DNA of 64,000 bases from an uncultured Gemmata sp. (GCA_937924775.1 CALDUT010000010.1:124001-188000), one strand, 5' to 3'; positions 16,601-31,126 are shown, counted from the first letter of the stretch. Notes: generated by a model from the letters alone, not told the origin. Numbers and translations are program-made.

Positions 16601-18043
16601 ATGATCAACGAAACCGCCACCCCCCATGACAATCATCACCGCGAACCATCCGCGGAAACTCCGCCGGTCTCATCGGATGCTTCCCCGGGGGCTGATGCCG
16701 CCCGCTGGGCCTCTGGTTATGGGGACTCCAGCGAACCAATCTCAAACATGCCCAGCGAGATCCAGCCAGAAACTGCAACACCCGGAGAATCCTCATCAGC
16801 CCCCCCGTCCACCGGGACTGGGATTGAACATGAACTGAGTTCCACGCCCCCCTGCGAACTTCCCACGACCGACAACTTCTCGACCACAGAACCCGAAACA
16901 GGCTCCCCAGAGCTGACCCCGCAACAGCCGGGCCCGACGGAGGGCCTCGACGAATCGACAGTCGATGTAAAACCTGACTCTGGCAGCGTTTCCGCAGAGC
17001 ATTCCTCGGAAATCATCGCGCCTGCATCCACGGCGGAACCCGCATTGACCAGCGACGAGCCCGCTGTCTTGACCGCGGCAACCGCAACACAATCTGACCA
17101 AAAATTGGACAGCGCCGCAGGTCCGGCCCCAGAAGAAGCGATTGGATTCGTGGAGGAATCGACCGGCAGTGCCTCAGAAGTTGCTGCCAACACGTCGGCC
17201 CCGGCGGCCGAGACTGTTCCGGAATCTACGGAAAGTTCTGCCAAATTAGAGGTTGCGGCAGAACATGAGGAGTCCACCGGATCGGGGGGGGGGACGTCAC
17301 CGAAAACAGAACCGCCGGCAAAGCCGAAACGGACGCGTAAGAAAGCCGCCACGGGCGAAGCGGGGGCCGCTGCTGTAACGGTCGCGGAATCGACCTCGGC
17401 ACCTGCCGCAACCCCGGCGGAGGAGCCGCCCCCGCCAGAAAACAAGAAGAAGTGGTACGCCATCAAAGTCCAAAGTGGCCGGGAAGATACCATCAAAGCC
17501 GCGATTCTCCGGAAAGTCGCCATCGAGGGTCTGGAGCAATACGTTGGGCAAATTGTCATCCCGGTCGAAGAGGTGGTGGAGAAGAAGACAGTCCGCATCA
17601 AAGACAAAAAAACTGGGGAATACACCACACAGGAACGCAAGGTTACCAAAAAGAAGAAGAAATTTCACGGTTACATCTTTGCGGAACTGGAGTTCAACGA
17701 CCGGATTCTTTACCTGTTCCGCGAAACCAGCGGTGTTGGCGACTTTTTGAACATGCGGGGTAAACCCCCTGTCCCCGAACCGATGCCCGAGCATGAAGTG
17801 CAATCCATGCTCACGGGGATCACGGTCAAGGACCCGCTCAAGCGCGCCAAATTCAAGCTCGATTTTGAAAAAGGCGATCGGGTTCGCATCCGCGAAGGCT
17901 CATTCATCAACAATGAGGGTGAGGTGAAGGAAATCTCCGAAGTGAAGGATCCCACCGATACGCCAAAAGTCAAGGTAGAACTCACCTTCTGGGGGCGGCC
18001 GTTGGAAGTCGAACTCGATGCCTCGCAGGTGGAGAAGATTTGA
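16601..18043 (+). CDS. nusG: Transcription factor NusG with a 280-residue acidic N-terminal extension
   Basis: NusG binds RNA polymerase and couples it to ribosomes or Rho. The conserved part begins near residue 283 (KKWYAIKVQSGREDTIKAAI) with the NGN domain, including KFHGYIFAEL where most bacteria have FPGY, and ends with a KOW domain (FEKGDRVRIREGSFINNEGE, to 480). Inside NGN a basic insertion (RIKDKKTGEYTTQERK, then several Lys) is longer than usual. Residues 1-280 are low-complexity and mostly Pro, Ser, Thr, Glu and Ala, with a Lys/Arg patch near 240-250; they are probably disordered. The whole stretch is one open frame directly after secE (36-base gap), so the extension is likely translated, though an internal start cannot be excluded. 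Confidence 0.92.
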   Translation: MINETATPHDNHHREPSAETPPVSSDASPGADAARWASGYGDSSEPISNMPSEIQPETATPGESSSAPPSTGTGIEHELSSTPPCELPTTDNFSTTEPETGSPELTPQQPGPTEGLDESTVDVKPDSGSVSAEHSSEIIAPASTAEPALTSDEPAVLTAATATQSDQKLDSAAGPAPEEAIGFVEESTGSASEVAANTSAPAAETVPESTESSAKLEVAAEHEESTGSGGGTSPKTEPPAKPKRTRKKAATGEAGAAAVTVAESTSAPAATPAEEPPPPENKKKWYAIKVQSGREDTIKAAILRKVAIEGLEQYVGQIVIPVEEVVEKKTVRIKDKKTGEYTTQERKVTKKKKKFHGYIFAELEFNDRILYLFRETSGVGDFLNMRGKPPVPEPMPEHEVQSMLTGITVKDPLKRAKFKLDFEKGDRVRIREGSFINNEGEVKEISEVKDPTDTPKVKVELTFWGRPLEVELDASQVEKI

Positions 18044-18197
18044 CGCCAGGCGGCAGGCTTCCCACGCAGAGCCAACGTTTCCGGGGAATAGACGGCTATT
18101 TTCGGTGGTCGATCAGTGAATTTTTCGCCCATCCCCCGATGCCGCAGGGCCGTGAAACATCTACAATCTTCAGTCTCAGACGCGTTCAGGTGGAAAC

Positions 18198-18665
18198 ATG
18201 GCGAAACAAGTCACGGCACAGGTGAAGTTGCAATGCCCCGGTGGATCGGCCACGCCCGCTCCGCCCGTGGGCCCGGCCTTGGGTGCGCACGGCGTCAACA
18301 TTGGGATGTTCGTCAAGCAGTTCAACGACAAGACCAATAAACCCGAGTTGAAGGGGCTGATGCTGCCGGTCGTTATTACGGTCTATTCTGACCGCAGCTT
18401 TGAATTCAAGATCAAAAGCCCGCCGGCGGCAGTGTTGCTGAAGCTGGCGGCCAAAATCCCGCATGCCAAAAAGGCTGGCAAAGAAGTTATCCCCGCGGAT
18501 GCTAAGAAAGCGGGCAAGTACAAAGGATTTACTGTCACGAAAAAACAAGTGCGGGACATTGCCACCCAAAAACTGGCCGACCTCAACGCCCGCGACGTGG
18601 ACCATGCGATGCGGATTATCGAAGGGACCGCGCGGAGCATGGGCATTCAGGTGATCGAAGGCTAA
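18198..18665 (+). CDS. rplK: 50S ribosomal protein L11
   Basis: L11 forms the base of the ribosomal stalk with 23S rRNA. The 155-residue product has the N-terminal Pro-rich segment [19 protein letters not shown], then [18 protein letters not shown], and the RNA-binding C-terminus ending [18 protein letters not shown]. It is about 12 residues longer than E. coli L11, mainly from a Lys/Ala-rich loop near 95-112 ([19 protein letters not shown]). Order nusG-rplK-rplA is standard. The 237 bases to the chosen rplA start hold no gene that I can see. Confidence 0.97.
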   Translation: MAKQVTAQVKLQCPGGSATPAPPVGPALGAHGVNIGMFVKQFNDKTNKPELKGLMLPVVITVYSDRSFEFKIKSPPAAVLLKLAAKIPHAKKAGKEVIPADAKKAGKYKGFTVTKKQVRDIATQKLADLNARDVDHAMRIIEGTARSMGIQVIEG

Positions 18666-18902
18666 CGGTACAACCTCACCCATGGCGATGGCCCGCGTAG
18701 CCTGTGCGGAGATGTTAGCCCAAGCCGATTGAGGGTTTTCGTCCCACAGAAACGCGTGAGAAAATTCGCCTCTCCGTTGCCGTCGTTTTCTCCATCTTGT
18801 AAGTATTACCTTCTCACGACCGCGACTTGGACCTGAGTTGCGGGAGGGGTTGTAGTTGTGCCACGTCACAATGAACCCCGTCAATGCGAGGCCTGTGGAT
18901 CC

Positions 18903-19817
18903 ATGGCAAAAGAAAAAGACAAAAAAGCTGATCCAGCCAGCGCCCCTCCAGCCGCGGAGGCGATGGCCACGGCTGCAACCAGTGAGGCCGCCGCGACGGC
19001 AGCTTCCTCCGCTCTAGGGCCCGAGGCGGCTCCCGCGGCTGCGGCACAACCGGCAGACAAAGACAAAGGCGGTGAGGGTGAAGGGGTTCAGAAACGCAAA
19101 AAGCCGGGGATCGCACCTCGCCGCGGTAAGAAACTCCGCAATCACCTCAAAAACATCGAGCGCAAGCTTCGTGAAGCCGGGGCTATGCCGGTCAAACAAG
19201 CCGTTGCGGAGCTGAAAAAGCTCAAGCGAGCCAAATTCGACGAAACTGTCGAATTGCACATCAACCTTGGAATCGACCCGACGCAGTCGGATCAGATGGT
19301 CCGCGGGGCCATTCCGCTGCCCCATGGTATTGGTAAAAGCGTGCGGGTGGCGGTGTTTTGCCAAGGGGATAACATCGCCAAGGCGAAAGAGGCGGGGGCA
19401 GACGTCGTCGGCGGAGCCGATCTGGTCGAAAAAGTTCAGAAAGAAAACTTTCTCGATTTCGACGTCGCGTTGGCTTCTCAAGACATGATGGGCCAAGTCT
19501 CGCGGTTGGGGAAAGTGTTGGGGCCCCGCGGTTTGATGCCCACCCCCAAGGCGGGTACGGTGATTCCGGCCTCCGGCGACATCGCCGCCGCGGTGCGGGA
19601 ATTCAAGGCCGGGAAGGTGGAGTATCGTTCCGACAAAACCGGCCAGATTCATGCCGGAGTCGGAAAATTGAGTTTTGATGATCAAAAATTGATCGAGAAC
19701 ATCACGGTTTTCATCGATCAAGTGCGGGCTGCGAAACCCGCGGGGGTCAAAGGGAGCTTCATCAATGGCGTGGTGCTGTCGGCCACGATGTCCCCAGGCA
19801 TCCGGCTTTCCATCTAG
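18903..19817 (+). CDS. rplA: 50S ribosomal protein L1 with low-complexity N-terminal extension
   Basis: L1 is the mobile arm at the tRNA exit site and a translational repressor in many bacteria. The L1 core starts near residue 75 (KKLRNHLKNIERKLREAG), with ELHINLGIDPTQSDQMVRG, GKSVRVAVFCQGD, LGPRGLMPTPKAGTV and IGVGKLSF-like IHAGVGKLSF. The first 70 residues are Ala/Glu/Lys-rich, so the protein has 304 residues against about 230 in the family. I chose ATG 18903 (MAKEKDKK), the usual L1-type start. A GTG at 18858, in frame, has a stronger ribosome-binding site (GGGAGGGG, eight bases before) and would add 15 residues. Either start leaves the extension in place. Confidence 0.93.
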   Translation: MAKEKDKKADPASAPPAAEAMATAATSEAAATAASSALGPEAAPAAAAQPADKDKGGEGEGVQKRKKPGIAPRRGKKLRNHLKNIERKLREAGAMPVKQAVAELKKLKRAKFDETVELHINLGIDPTQSDQMVRGAIPLPHGIGKSVRVAVFCQGDNIAKAKEAGADVVGGADLVEKVQKENFLDFDVALASQDMMGQVSRLGKVLGPRGLMPTPKAGTVIPASGDIAAAVREFKAGKVEYRSDKTGQIHAGVGKLSFDDQKLIENITVFIDQVRAAKPAGVKGSFINGVVLSATMSPGIRLSI

Positions 19818-19948
19818 TTGAATATCAGCATTTTGGCACCGCCTGAGTTCATGAGGGTTTAGCGACAACCTAATGGGGTTGGCGACACTGAATCGGTCGC
19901 CCCGCCTGTCGCACTGACCAAGATACCGCGGACCAAGGACCACCGGCT

Positions 19949-20497
19949 ATGAGCAAGAAAATCAAAGCGATGGAACTGAACGATTTGCGCAACACCTTCA
20001 AAGGGGTGCGCGATTTTGTTCTCCTTGAACCGCTCAAACTCGATTCCGCGGCCGACTACGAATTCCGCAAAGGCCTGCGTGAGCGGAAAATTCGCGTCAA
20101 AATGGTGAAAAACACCCTCGTCAAGAAGGTGTTTGATGAGAACGGGGTGAAAGTGGATCCCGGCTCCGGCCCCACGCTTTTGTGTTGGGGCGGCGACAGC
20201 CCCAAAGCCCTCGGGCAAGCCGTGCTGGACTTGCTCAAGCAATTGCGCCCCGATCCGAAGCAGCCCGAAAAGATCAAGCCCAAAACTGGGGTCGCTGACG
20301 GCGAACCAATGACCTTGGAGAATCTCTCCAAGGTTCCCACCCGCCAAGAGGCTATTGGGGAAGTGGTCGCGGCGTTACTGGGTCCAGGGGCGGCCATCGC
20401 GGGGTGTCTGGTCAGCTCGGGGGCGGCCATCGCCGGTATTCTTCAAGCGATCGAAGAGAAGGGGAGCGGGTCGGCGGAAACGCCAGCGGCCAGTTAG
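19949..20497 (+). CDS. rplJ: 50S ribosomal protein L10
   Basis: L10 anchors the L7/L12 dimers on the ribosomal stalk. The 182-residue product has the L10 N-terminal RNA-binding domain (ELNDLRNTFKGVRDFVLLEP, then GLRERKIRVKMVKNTLVKKV) and a C-terminal helical part that binds L7/L12 (AAIAGCLVSSGAAIAGILQA). Length is normal. It follows rplA by 131 bases and precedes rplL by 176; that gap is where L10 leaders act in other bacteria, but I see no clear leader structure. Confidence 0.96.
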   Translation: MSKKIKAMELNDLRNTFKGVRDFVLLEPLKLDSAADYEFRKGLRERKIRVKMVKNTLVKKVFDENGVKVDPGSGPTLLCWGGDSPKALGQAVLDLLKQLRPDPKQPEKIKPKTGVADGEPMTLENLSKVPTRQEAIGEVVAALLGPGAAIAGCLVSSGAAIAGILQAIEEKGSGSAETPAAS

Positions 20498-20673
20498 CGA
20501 TCGCTGCGCAAGGGCGATCGGCTGCTGACGCCGAAAAAGACATAACTTTAACAGAAACAATAACTTGTGTGTGATTGCCGCATCTGTGGCAGGAGCTACT
20601 CCCCGAAGCCAGCTATTACGCGTCACCATCGCCGGGCCGCTTCACCCGGCACAACCGAGAAAGGGTTCCGATT

Positions 20674-21072
20674 ATGCCTTCGATTGCGGAATTGGGCGAT
20701 GCGCTCGCCAGTCTCACCATCGCGCAAGCGGTGGAATTGAAAAATTACCTCAAAGAAAAGTACCAGATCGAGCCTGCGGCCGGCGGGGCCGTAGTTATGC
20801 CCGGACCGGCCCCTGGGGCCCCCGGAGCGGCTCCGGCGGCTGCCGCCGCGGAAGCCACCGAGTTCAACGTCATCCTGGAAAGCTTCACTGATAAAGTGAA
20901 GACCATCAAAGTGGTCCGGGAACTCACCGGCCAAGGCCTGGGTGAAGCGAAAGCCACGGTGGAAGCGGCACCCAAGGCCATCAAGGAAAACGTGGATAAG
21001 AAGACGGCCGAAGACATCAAGAAGAAATTGGAAGAAACCGGCGCGAAAGTGACCATCAAACCGGCTGGCTGA
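20674..21072 (+). CDS. rplL: 50S ribosomal protein L7/L12
   Basis: L7/L12 dimers recruit translation GTPases. The 132-residue product has the N-terminal dimer helices ([20 protein letters not shown]), an Ala/Pro/Gly hinge ([17 protein letters not shown]), and the C-terminal domain [38 protein letters not shown], ending TIKPAG. The ATG at 20674 gives the family N-terminus and has GAGAAAGGG upstream; the open frame continues upstream for 33 codons without family similarity. It is followed by a 666-base gap and a strong hairpin. Confidence 0.96.
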   Translation: MPSIAELGDALASLTIAQAVELKNYLKEKYQIEPAAGGAVVMPGPAPGAPGAAPAAAAAEATEFNVILESFTDKVKTIKVVRELTGQGLGEAKATVEAAPKAIKENVDKKTAEDIKKKLEETGAKVTIKPAG

Positions 21073-21738
21073 TCCAACGTTTGACTGCGGGAGGGGAGGA
21101 TCACAACCCGGCTCGATTGGGCGAAAGATGCCCAGCACTGTCACGAGAGCAAAAAAAATGCCCAGATGGGGTGACTTTTTCACCCCATCTGGGTAATATT
21201 GTCAGGAGCGATTTTTTTCACTCGTTGAATCTGGACTCATCGTATTCACTCGGTATTCCCCGCGGGATTCCGGCTGTATACGATGCGCGAAGCTAAGTGG
21301 TGATAATGCGCGCGACCCACTTGCTCCGATGTGTCGTACCCCGTCGATCGAACACCATGCCGACACCCAACACCACGCACCCCCGTCCATCCGCGGTCAC
21401 CACGGCCGCTGGGGTTCGGATCGGTGCGGTATTTCGCGTGCCACCGCCTCCCGGGTCCACAATGGGGTTAACCACCCCGGACACGCGTCGCGGAGCCGTC
21501 CCTTTTGTTAGCCTGTAACGCCCGGAAATTTCGGCGACACCCGACCCTCTTGCCTCCCGCGGTAATGGGTGCAGGGTGTCCATCCCCTGTTGAATGGTTC
21601 TTGAGCCTGTGGTCAGTGGCTTGACGCTCATGCGGCCGGCGAATCGTACTAGCATTGTGCCTGCCACGATAGCTGCCGTCGCAAGACATTGGACCACACC
21701 CCCGGACTGCGATTTCGTGACTTAGCGAGGAACCGCCG
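21073..21738 (+). other. Long rplL-rpoB intergenic region, possible rpoB leader
   Basis: No convincing gene is present in these 666 bases; open frames on either strand lack family similarity and start signals. The proximal part holds a strong hairpin (listed separately). Downstream lies about 540 bases of GC-rich sequence before rpoB. In E. coli the rplL-rpoB interval contains an attenuator and an RNase III site, so a partial terminator plus rpoB leader is a reasonable guess. I see no sure promoter. Confidence 0.5.
21159..21195 (+). terminator. Strong hairpin after rplL, possible attenuator
   Basis: A perfect 14-bp stem pairs 21161..21174 (CCCAGATGGGGTGA) with 21180..21193, with a five-base loop, and two further outer pairs (G-T, T-A) extend it. 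On the plus strand it is preceded by eight A and followed by TAATATTGT, so the U-tract is weak. On the minus strand it would be followed by eight T. It is most simply an attenuator or partial terminator between rplL and rpoB. Confidence 0.6.
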
Positions 21739-24700
21739 ATGCCAATCCCGGCCCAACGCATTATCACCCCCACCAGTGTCCGGAACTTCGGCCGCTTCGG
21801 CGATGCCGTTGAAGTCCCAGACTTGACCGAAGTTCAAACACGGGCCTACGCGCGATTCCTGCAACTGGATGTTCCCTACGACAAACGCGCCCATATCGGA
21901 CTGGAGGGCGTTCTGCAAGAGATTTTCCCCATCGAGAGCTACGACAAGAAAATCTCGTTGGAATACATCCGCTACGAACTAGGGAAACCTCGCTATGACC
22001 CCGATGAGTGCCGGCAATTGCGCTTGACCTATGGTCGCCCGTTCCGTGTGTGGTTACGCCTTCGCCGTTCCGATGGTACCACGGTGGAGGAAGAAGTGTA
22101 CCTCGGCGATATGCCCATCATGATCGGCGGGGGGGAATTCATCATCAACGGGGCCGAGCGGGTGGTGGTGTCGCAATTGCACCGCTCGCCGGGGGTCGAT
22201 TTCGTCGTCACCCGGGAAGCCGATAAAGACCTCCACTCCTGCCGTATTATTCCCGAACGCGGCTCGTGGATCGAAATCAACGCCACTAAGAAGGATACCC
22301 TGGGTGTCCGCATCGATCAAAGCGGTAAATTCTCCGCCATCACTCTGTTGCGGGCGATGGACCCGGCTTACTCCACCACGGCCAACATCCTTCAGGAGTT
22401 CTACGAAACCGAAACCATCAAACTCAAAGCCAAAGATGCTCGGCAACGGCTCATAGGCGATCCGGACAATGGGGTTCCGCCGATGATCGCCGCCGATGAT
22501 GTGATCGACCCGGAAACCGGTGAGGTCTACCTCGATGCGGGCAAACCCTTCACCGCGGAGAAGGTCGATAAAATCATGGCCTCGCAAATTCACGAGCTAC
22601 GCGTGATTCCGCACCCGAAAGATGAAATTCTGCTCAATTCCATCCTCGAAGACGTTGCTACCGGCAGCCAAGCCGATTCCCACGAGGGAGCGTTACTGAA
22701 AATCTACCAACGGCTGCGGCCCGGCAACCCGCCGCAACTGGAAAAGGCCAAAGAGCTTTTCCGCGAGAAATTCCAAGACCCCAACCGCTACCGTTTGGGC
22801 CGGGTGGGCCGCTTCCGCATCAATCGGAAGTTCCATCAGAATGTGCCAGAATCGGAAATGACCCTCCGGAGCGTCGATTTTGTCAATTCGATCAAATATC
22901 TGCTCGATCTTCGTGCGGGTAAAGGGCACATCGACGATATCGACCACCTCGGTAACCGTCGCCTGCGAACCATCGACGAACTGGCCTCGGATGAGCTGCG
23001 CAAAGGTTTCCTGAAGCTGCGGCGTACGGTTCAGGAACGGATGGCTATCCGCGACCAGCAGGACATGACGCCCCGCTCACTCATTAATCCTAAAAGCGTG
23101 TCGGCGGCCATTGAGTACTTCTTTGGACGCAGCGAGTTGAGCCAAGTCGTGGACCAGACGAACCCCTTGGCCCAACTGACGCACGAGCGGCGGCTGTCGG
23201 CTTTGGGTCCGGGGGGCTTGAACCGCAAGCGGGCCGGTTTCGAAGCCCGCGACGTCCACATTTCGCACTATGGCCGCATTTGTCCCATTGAAACGCCCGA
23301 AGGAACCAACATCGGGCTGATTTCCTCGCTGTCGATTTATGCGGAAATCGACGACTATGGCTTTTTGATCACCCCCTACAAACGGGTGAAAAACAAGAAG
23401 ATCACAGATGAGATTGTCAAGCTGCGGGCCGACGAGGAGCAAACCGCTGTCCTGGCCCCCGCGGATACGCCCACCGAAGGTGACCGGATCGTCGCTGAAC
23501 GCGTCAGCGGCCGCCAAAACGGCGAACTGCAACTGATCCCGGCGGAGAAAATCCAATACATCGACGTTTCTCCCAAACAGATGGTCGGGGTCTCTGCGGG
23601 TCTGATCCCCTTCCTGGAACACGACGACGCTAACCGGGCCCTCATGGGCTCGAACATGCAGCGTCAGGCGGTACCGCTTTTGGTCACGGAACCGCCCCTG
23701 GTGGCCACCGGCCTTGAAAAGGAGGTGGCCAAGCACTCCGGGATGCTCGTCAAAGCCCAGGAGGACGGTACCGTGGTGTATGTGGATGCGGAACGCATCA
23801 AGATCGAAGAGAAGGACAAAATCGTTCGCGAGTATGTCCTCCGCAAGTACTACGGCCTCAATGAACGAACGTGCTTGAACCAAAAGCCCATCGTCAGTTT
23901 GGGCCAACGGGTTAAGAAAGGCCAAATCATCGCCGATGGGGCCGCCACCAAAAACGGAGAATTAGCCCTGGGCCGCAACGTTTTGGTCGCGTTCATGAGT
24001 TGGGAAGGCTACAACTTTGAAGACGCGATCATCATCTCCGAGCGATTGGTGAAGAACGACACATACACGTCGATTCACATTGAAGAATTCGATATTGAGA
24101 TCCGGGAAACGAAACTGGGCAAAGAAGAATTCACCCGCGACATTCCTAATGTCAGCCCCAAAGCGCTGGCTAACCTCGACGAACACGGCGTGGTGCAAAT
24201 CGGTACCTACGTCCGCCCGGGCGATATTCTCGTGGGGAAGGTTTCGCCCAAATCCCGCTCGGAATTGACCCCCGAAGAAAAACTGCTCCACGCCATCTTC
24301 GGTCGAGCCGGGGAAGACGTCAAAAACGATTCCCTCGAAGTGCAATCGGGCACCGAGGGAATCGTCATTGCTGCCCACCGCTTCAGCCGCCGCGCCCACA
24401 TGAGCGAGGAGGAGAAGAAGCAAATCGACAAAGAACGCAAGGAGATCGAAACCACCTACAACAAGCGGATCGCGGAACAATTCCGGGAATTCGTCCGTGC
24501 CCTTGAAGAAGTTCTTGACAAAAAAGAACTCAAGGACCCCCACAGCGGCAAACAGCTCGCCGCTGATAAAGACGATCGCACCGTAGCCGAGCAAGCCAAG
24601 GCGTTCAAACTCGAAAACCTCGACATCCGCAGTCCGGACAATCAGAAGAAGGCCCAAAAAATCTACCACCGGCACTGGGAACGCATCCAATTCTTTATCG

Positions 24701-25494
24701 ACGAGCAAGAGCGGAAACTCAATTCGCTCAATCGTGGGGATGAATTGCCCAGCGGTGTTCAACAAATGGTCAAGGTCTATGTCGCCACCAAACGGGCTAT
24801 CTCGGTGGGCGACAAAATGGCCGGTCGCCACGGCAATAAAGGGGTGATTTCCAAGATTCTCCCTGAAGAAGACATGCCGTTTCTGAAAGACGGTACCCCC
24901 GTCGATATTCTGCTCAATCCCCTCGGGGTGCCGTCGCGGATGAATGTCGGCCAGATTCTGGAAACCCACCTCGGCTATGCTGCGGCCAAGCTGGGTTTCA
25001 AGGCCATCACACCGGTCTTCGACGGGGCCACCGAAGACGAAATCCGCGAAGCTCTCAAGGAAGCGGGTCTCTCGGAAACCGGCAAAACCATCCTCTACGA
25101 TGGCCGCACCGGCGAACCGTTCGATCAACCGGTAACAGTCGGCTATATCTACATGCTCAAGCTGCACCACCTAGTCGACGACAAAGTTCATGCCAGGGCC
25201 ACTGGCCCCTACTCCCTCATCACCCAGCAGCCGCTGGGTGGCAAAGCCCGCTTCGGTGGTCAGCGGTTTGGCGAAATGGAAGTCTGGGCCCTCGAAGCCT
25301 ACGGGGCCGCGTACATCCTGCAAGAGTTGCTCACGGTCAAATCCGACGATGTCGAAGGCCGGACTAAGATTTATGAGAGCATGGTGAAAGGGGAAAACAC
25401 CCTCGAAGCCGGCACCCCCGCCAGCTTCGACGTTCTCACCCACGAAATCCGCGGTCTGGGCCTGAATATGTGCCTGGAAAAGAAACGCCTCTAA
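21739..25494 (+). CDS. rpoB: RNA polymerase subunit beta
   Basis: The 1251-residue subunit forms one half of the RNA polymerase active centre. Recognised segments: [20 protein letters not shown] at the start, [20 protein letters not shown], the rifampicin region ([20 protein letters not shown]), [20 protein letters not shown], and the C-terminal [20 protein letters not shown]. In the rifampicin pocket the usual resistance sites (E. coli Gln513, Asp516, His526, Ser531) are unchanged, but Phe514 is Val. Residues near 890-1000 hold a charged Lys/Glu-rich insert. The gap before rpoC is 85 bases, so the two are probably cotranscribed. Confidence 0.98.
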   Translation: MPIPAQRIITPTSVRNFGRFGDAVEVPDLTEVQTRAYARFLQLDVPYDKRAHIGLEGVLQEIFPIESYDKKISLEYIRYELGKPRYDPDECRQLRLTYGRPFRVWLRLRRSDGTTVEEEVYLGDMPIMIGGGEFIINGAERVVVSQLHRSPGVDFVVTREADKDLHSCRIIPERGSWIEINATKKDTLGVRIDQSGKFSAITLLRAMDPAYSTTANILQEFYETETIKLKAKDARQRLIGDPDNGVPPMIAADDVIDPETGEVYLDAGKPFTAEKVDKIMASQIHELRVIPHPKDEILLNSILEDVATGSQADSHEGALLKIYQRLRPGNPPQLEKAKELFREKFQDPNRYRLGRVGRFRINRKFHQNVPESEMTLRSVDFVNSIKYLLDLRAGKGHIDDIDHLGNRRLRTIDELASDELRKGFLKLRRTVQERMAIRDQQDMTPRSLINPKSVSAAIEYFFGRSELSQVVDQTNPLAQLTHERRLSALGPGGLNRKRAGFEARDVHISHYGRICPIETPEGTNIGLISSLSIYAEIDDYGFLITPYKRVKNKKITDEIVKLRADEEQTAVLAPADTPTEGDRIVAERVSGRQNGELQLIPAEKIQYIDVSPKQMVGVSAGLIPFLEHDDANRALMGSNMQRQAVPLLVTEPPLVATGLEKEVAKHSGMLVKAQEDGTVVYVDAERIKIEEKDKIVREYVLRKYYGLNERTCLNQKPIVSLGQRVKKGQIIADGAATKNGELALGRNVLVAFMSWEGYNFEDAIIISERLVKNDTYTSIHIEEFDIEIRETKLGKEEFTRDIPNVSPKALANLDEHGVVQIGTYVRPGDILVGKVSPKSRSELTPEEKLLHAIFGRAGEDVKNDSLEVQSGTEGIVIAAHRFSRRAHMSEEEKKQIDKERKEIETTYNKRIAEQFREFVRALEEVLDKKELKDPHSGKQLAADKDDRTVAEQAKAFKLENLDIRSPDNQKKAQKIYHRHWERIQFFIDEQERKLNSLNRGDELPSGVQQMVKVYVATKRAISVGDKMAGRHGNKGVISKILPEEDMPFLKDGTPVDILLNPLGVPSRMNVGQILETHLGYAAAKLGFKAITPVFDGATEDEIREALKEAGLSETGKTILYDGRTGEPFDQPVTVGYIYMLKLHHLVDDKVHARATGPYSLITQQPLGGKARFGGQRFGEMEVWALEAYGAAYILQELLTVKSDDVEGRTKIYESMVKGENTLEAGTPASFDVLTHEIRGLGLNMCLEKKRL

Positions 25495-25579
25495 CCTGCC
25501 TCGCCGCCGGCGTGTCCGGCGGCTGCCCGGGTGACCTTGTCACCGAATACCTTAACAATCTCCCCCTGTGGAGCGCACT

Positions 25580-29953
<4,374 letters not shown>

Positions 29954-29994
29954 AGGGACGTCTGAGGGCCAAACCTCTTAGCTACCAACAAATT

Positions 29995-30025
29995 CCCACC
30001 GGGCCTCTTCCCGCCGCCCGGTGGG
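29995..30025 (+). terminator. Hairpin between rpoC and rpsL
   Basis: A 10-bp perfect stem (CCCACCGGGC at 29995..30004 with GCCCGGTGGG at 30016..30025) and an 11-base loop lie 42 bases after rpoC. No clear T-run follows, so it may be a partial terminator, a processing site or an RNA stabiliser. Confidence 0.45.
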
Positions 30026-30086
30026 TCGCTATGATACTATTTCCGCAAGCCTCATCGGCTCAGTGGCATTGTTAGGACGAAAACGA

Positions 30087-30461
30087 ATGCCGACGATCAA
30101 TCAATTGATTAAATCGCCGCGAATTCCCCAGCGGTCCAAGCCTAAACATCCCGCAATGCAGGGCTGCCCGCAAAAACGGGGCGTTTGCACCGTGGTGAAA
30201 ACAATGACACCTAAAAAGCCCAACTCGGCGTTGCGGAAAGTGGCCCGGGTGCGGCTCTCGAATGGTATTGAGGTAACGGCGTACATTCCCGGGGAAGGGC
30301 ACAACCTGCAAGAACACTCCATCGTGTTGGTTCGGGGGGGGCGTGTCCGCGACTTGCCGGGGGTTCGCTACCACATTATCCGCGGGGTTTTGGACTGCCA
30401 AGGGGTGCAGGATCGCAAACAGGCCCGTTCGAAATACGGGGCGAAGAAGGGTGGCAAGTGA
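30087..30461 (+). CDS. rpsL: 30S ribosomal protein S12, Arg at position 88
   Basis: S12 sits at the decoding centre. The 124-residue product has [44 protein letters not shown] and the basic C-terminus [11 protein letters not shown]. Numbering equals E. coli. Lys43 is kept, but position 88, Lys in most bacteria (GGRVKDLPG), is Arg here (GGRVRDLPG). Lys88Arg is a known streptomycin-resistance change in other bacteria, so this organism may be naturally less sensitive. ATG 30087 gives the family N-terminus; AGGA lies about ten bases before it. Confidence 0.97.
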   Translation: MPTINQLIKSPRIPQRSKPKHPAMQGCPQKRGVCTVVKTMTPKKPNSALRKVARVRLSNGIEVTAYIPGEGHNLQEHSIVLVRGGRVRDLPGVRYHIIRGVLDCQGVQDRKQARSKYGAKKGGK

Positions 30462-30574
30462 TTGCCTGAAGAGTTAGATCCGCCACCCCAAGGGCTTGCG
30501 CGGTTTTGACTGAGTTTGGAACATTCCCTAACTCCTTACAAAACAATAACTTCCCTCGACGGTCGAATTGAATC

Positions 30575-31051
30575 ATGGGCGCGAAATCACGCACGGCTAG
30601 CTACGACAAGCTCGTTCCTGACACCCGTTATGGGTCGATTCTGGTCAGTAAGTTCATCAACTGCCTGATGCACAACGGCAAAAAGTCGGTCGCCACGCGT
30701 GTGGTCTACGAAGCCCTCGACCAGATCAAGCGGCGGATGCCGGATGCGGATCCGATTCAGGTGTTCACCGAGGCGATCAATAACGTCAAACCGACGCTCG
30801 AAGTCCGCTCTCGACGGGTCGGCGGGGCGAACTATCAAGTGCCGATGCAAGTGAAGCCCAAGCGGGCCGAAAGCTTAGCCATCCGCTGGATTTTGGCTGC
30901 GGTCCGGGCTAAACGTGGCCGTGCCACCTACCTGAAGCTGGCCGATGAGCTAATGGCCGCTTACCAACGCCAAGGGGAAGCCATGGCCAAACGCGAAACG
31001 ACCATTAAGATGGCAGAAGCTAACAAGGCCTTCAGCCACTTCGCGTGGTAA
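30575..31051 (+). CDS. rpsG: 30S ribosomal protein S7
   Basis: S7 nucleates assembly of the 30S head and contacts E-site tRNA. The 158-residue product contains KLVPDTRYGSILVSKFINCL, MHNGKKSVATRVVYEAL, VKPTLEVRSRRVGGANYQVP and the C-terminal MAEANKAFSHFAW. Length and motifs are normal. It follows rpsL by 113 bases and is followed by a strong hairpin that may end the transcript before fusA. Confidence 0.97.
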   Translation: MGAKSRTASYDKLVPDTRYGSILVSKFINCLMHNGKKSVATRVVYEALDQIKRRMPDADPIQVFTEAINNVKPTLEVRSRRVGGANYQVPMQVKPKRAESLAIRWILAAVRAKRGRATYLKLADELMAAYQRQGEAMAKRETTIKMAEANKAFSHFAW

Positions 31052-31069
31052 ACTGCCGATTTAAGCCAT

Positions 31070-31126
31070 TCAGCTATCTTCCGGGGTCAGGTGCCCTCCC
31101 CGGGAGATAGCTGATATCATTTTCTT
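31070..31126 (+). terminator. Terminator-like hairpin between rpsG and fusA
   Basis: A 16-bp stem pairs 31071..31086 (CAGCTATCTTCCGGGG) with 31098..31113, all Watson-Crick except one G-T pair, with an 11-base loop. It is followed by ATATCATTTTCTT, a fair T-rich tail. It lies 19 bases after rpsG and about 80 before fusA, so it may separate EF-G expression from rpsL-rpsG. Confidence 0.7.

Noticed and set aside
23962-25170. 402-codon minus-strand frame opposite rpoB
   Set aside because: Antisense shadow of the beta subunit gene; composition reflects the complementary codons.
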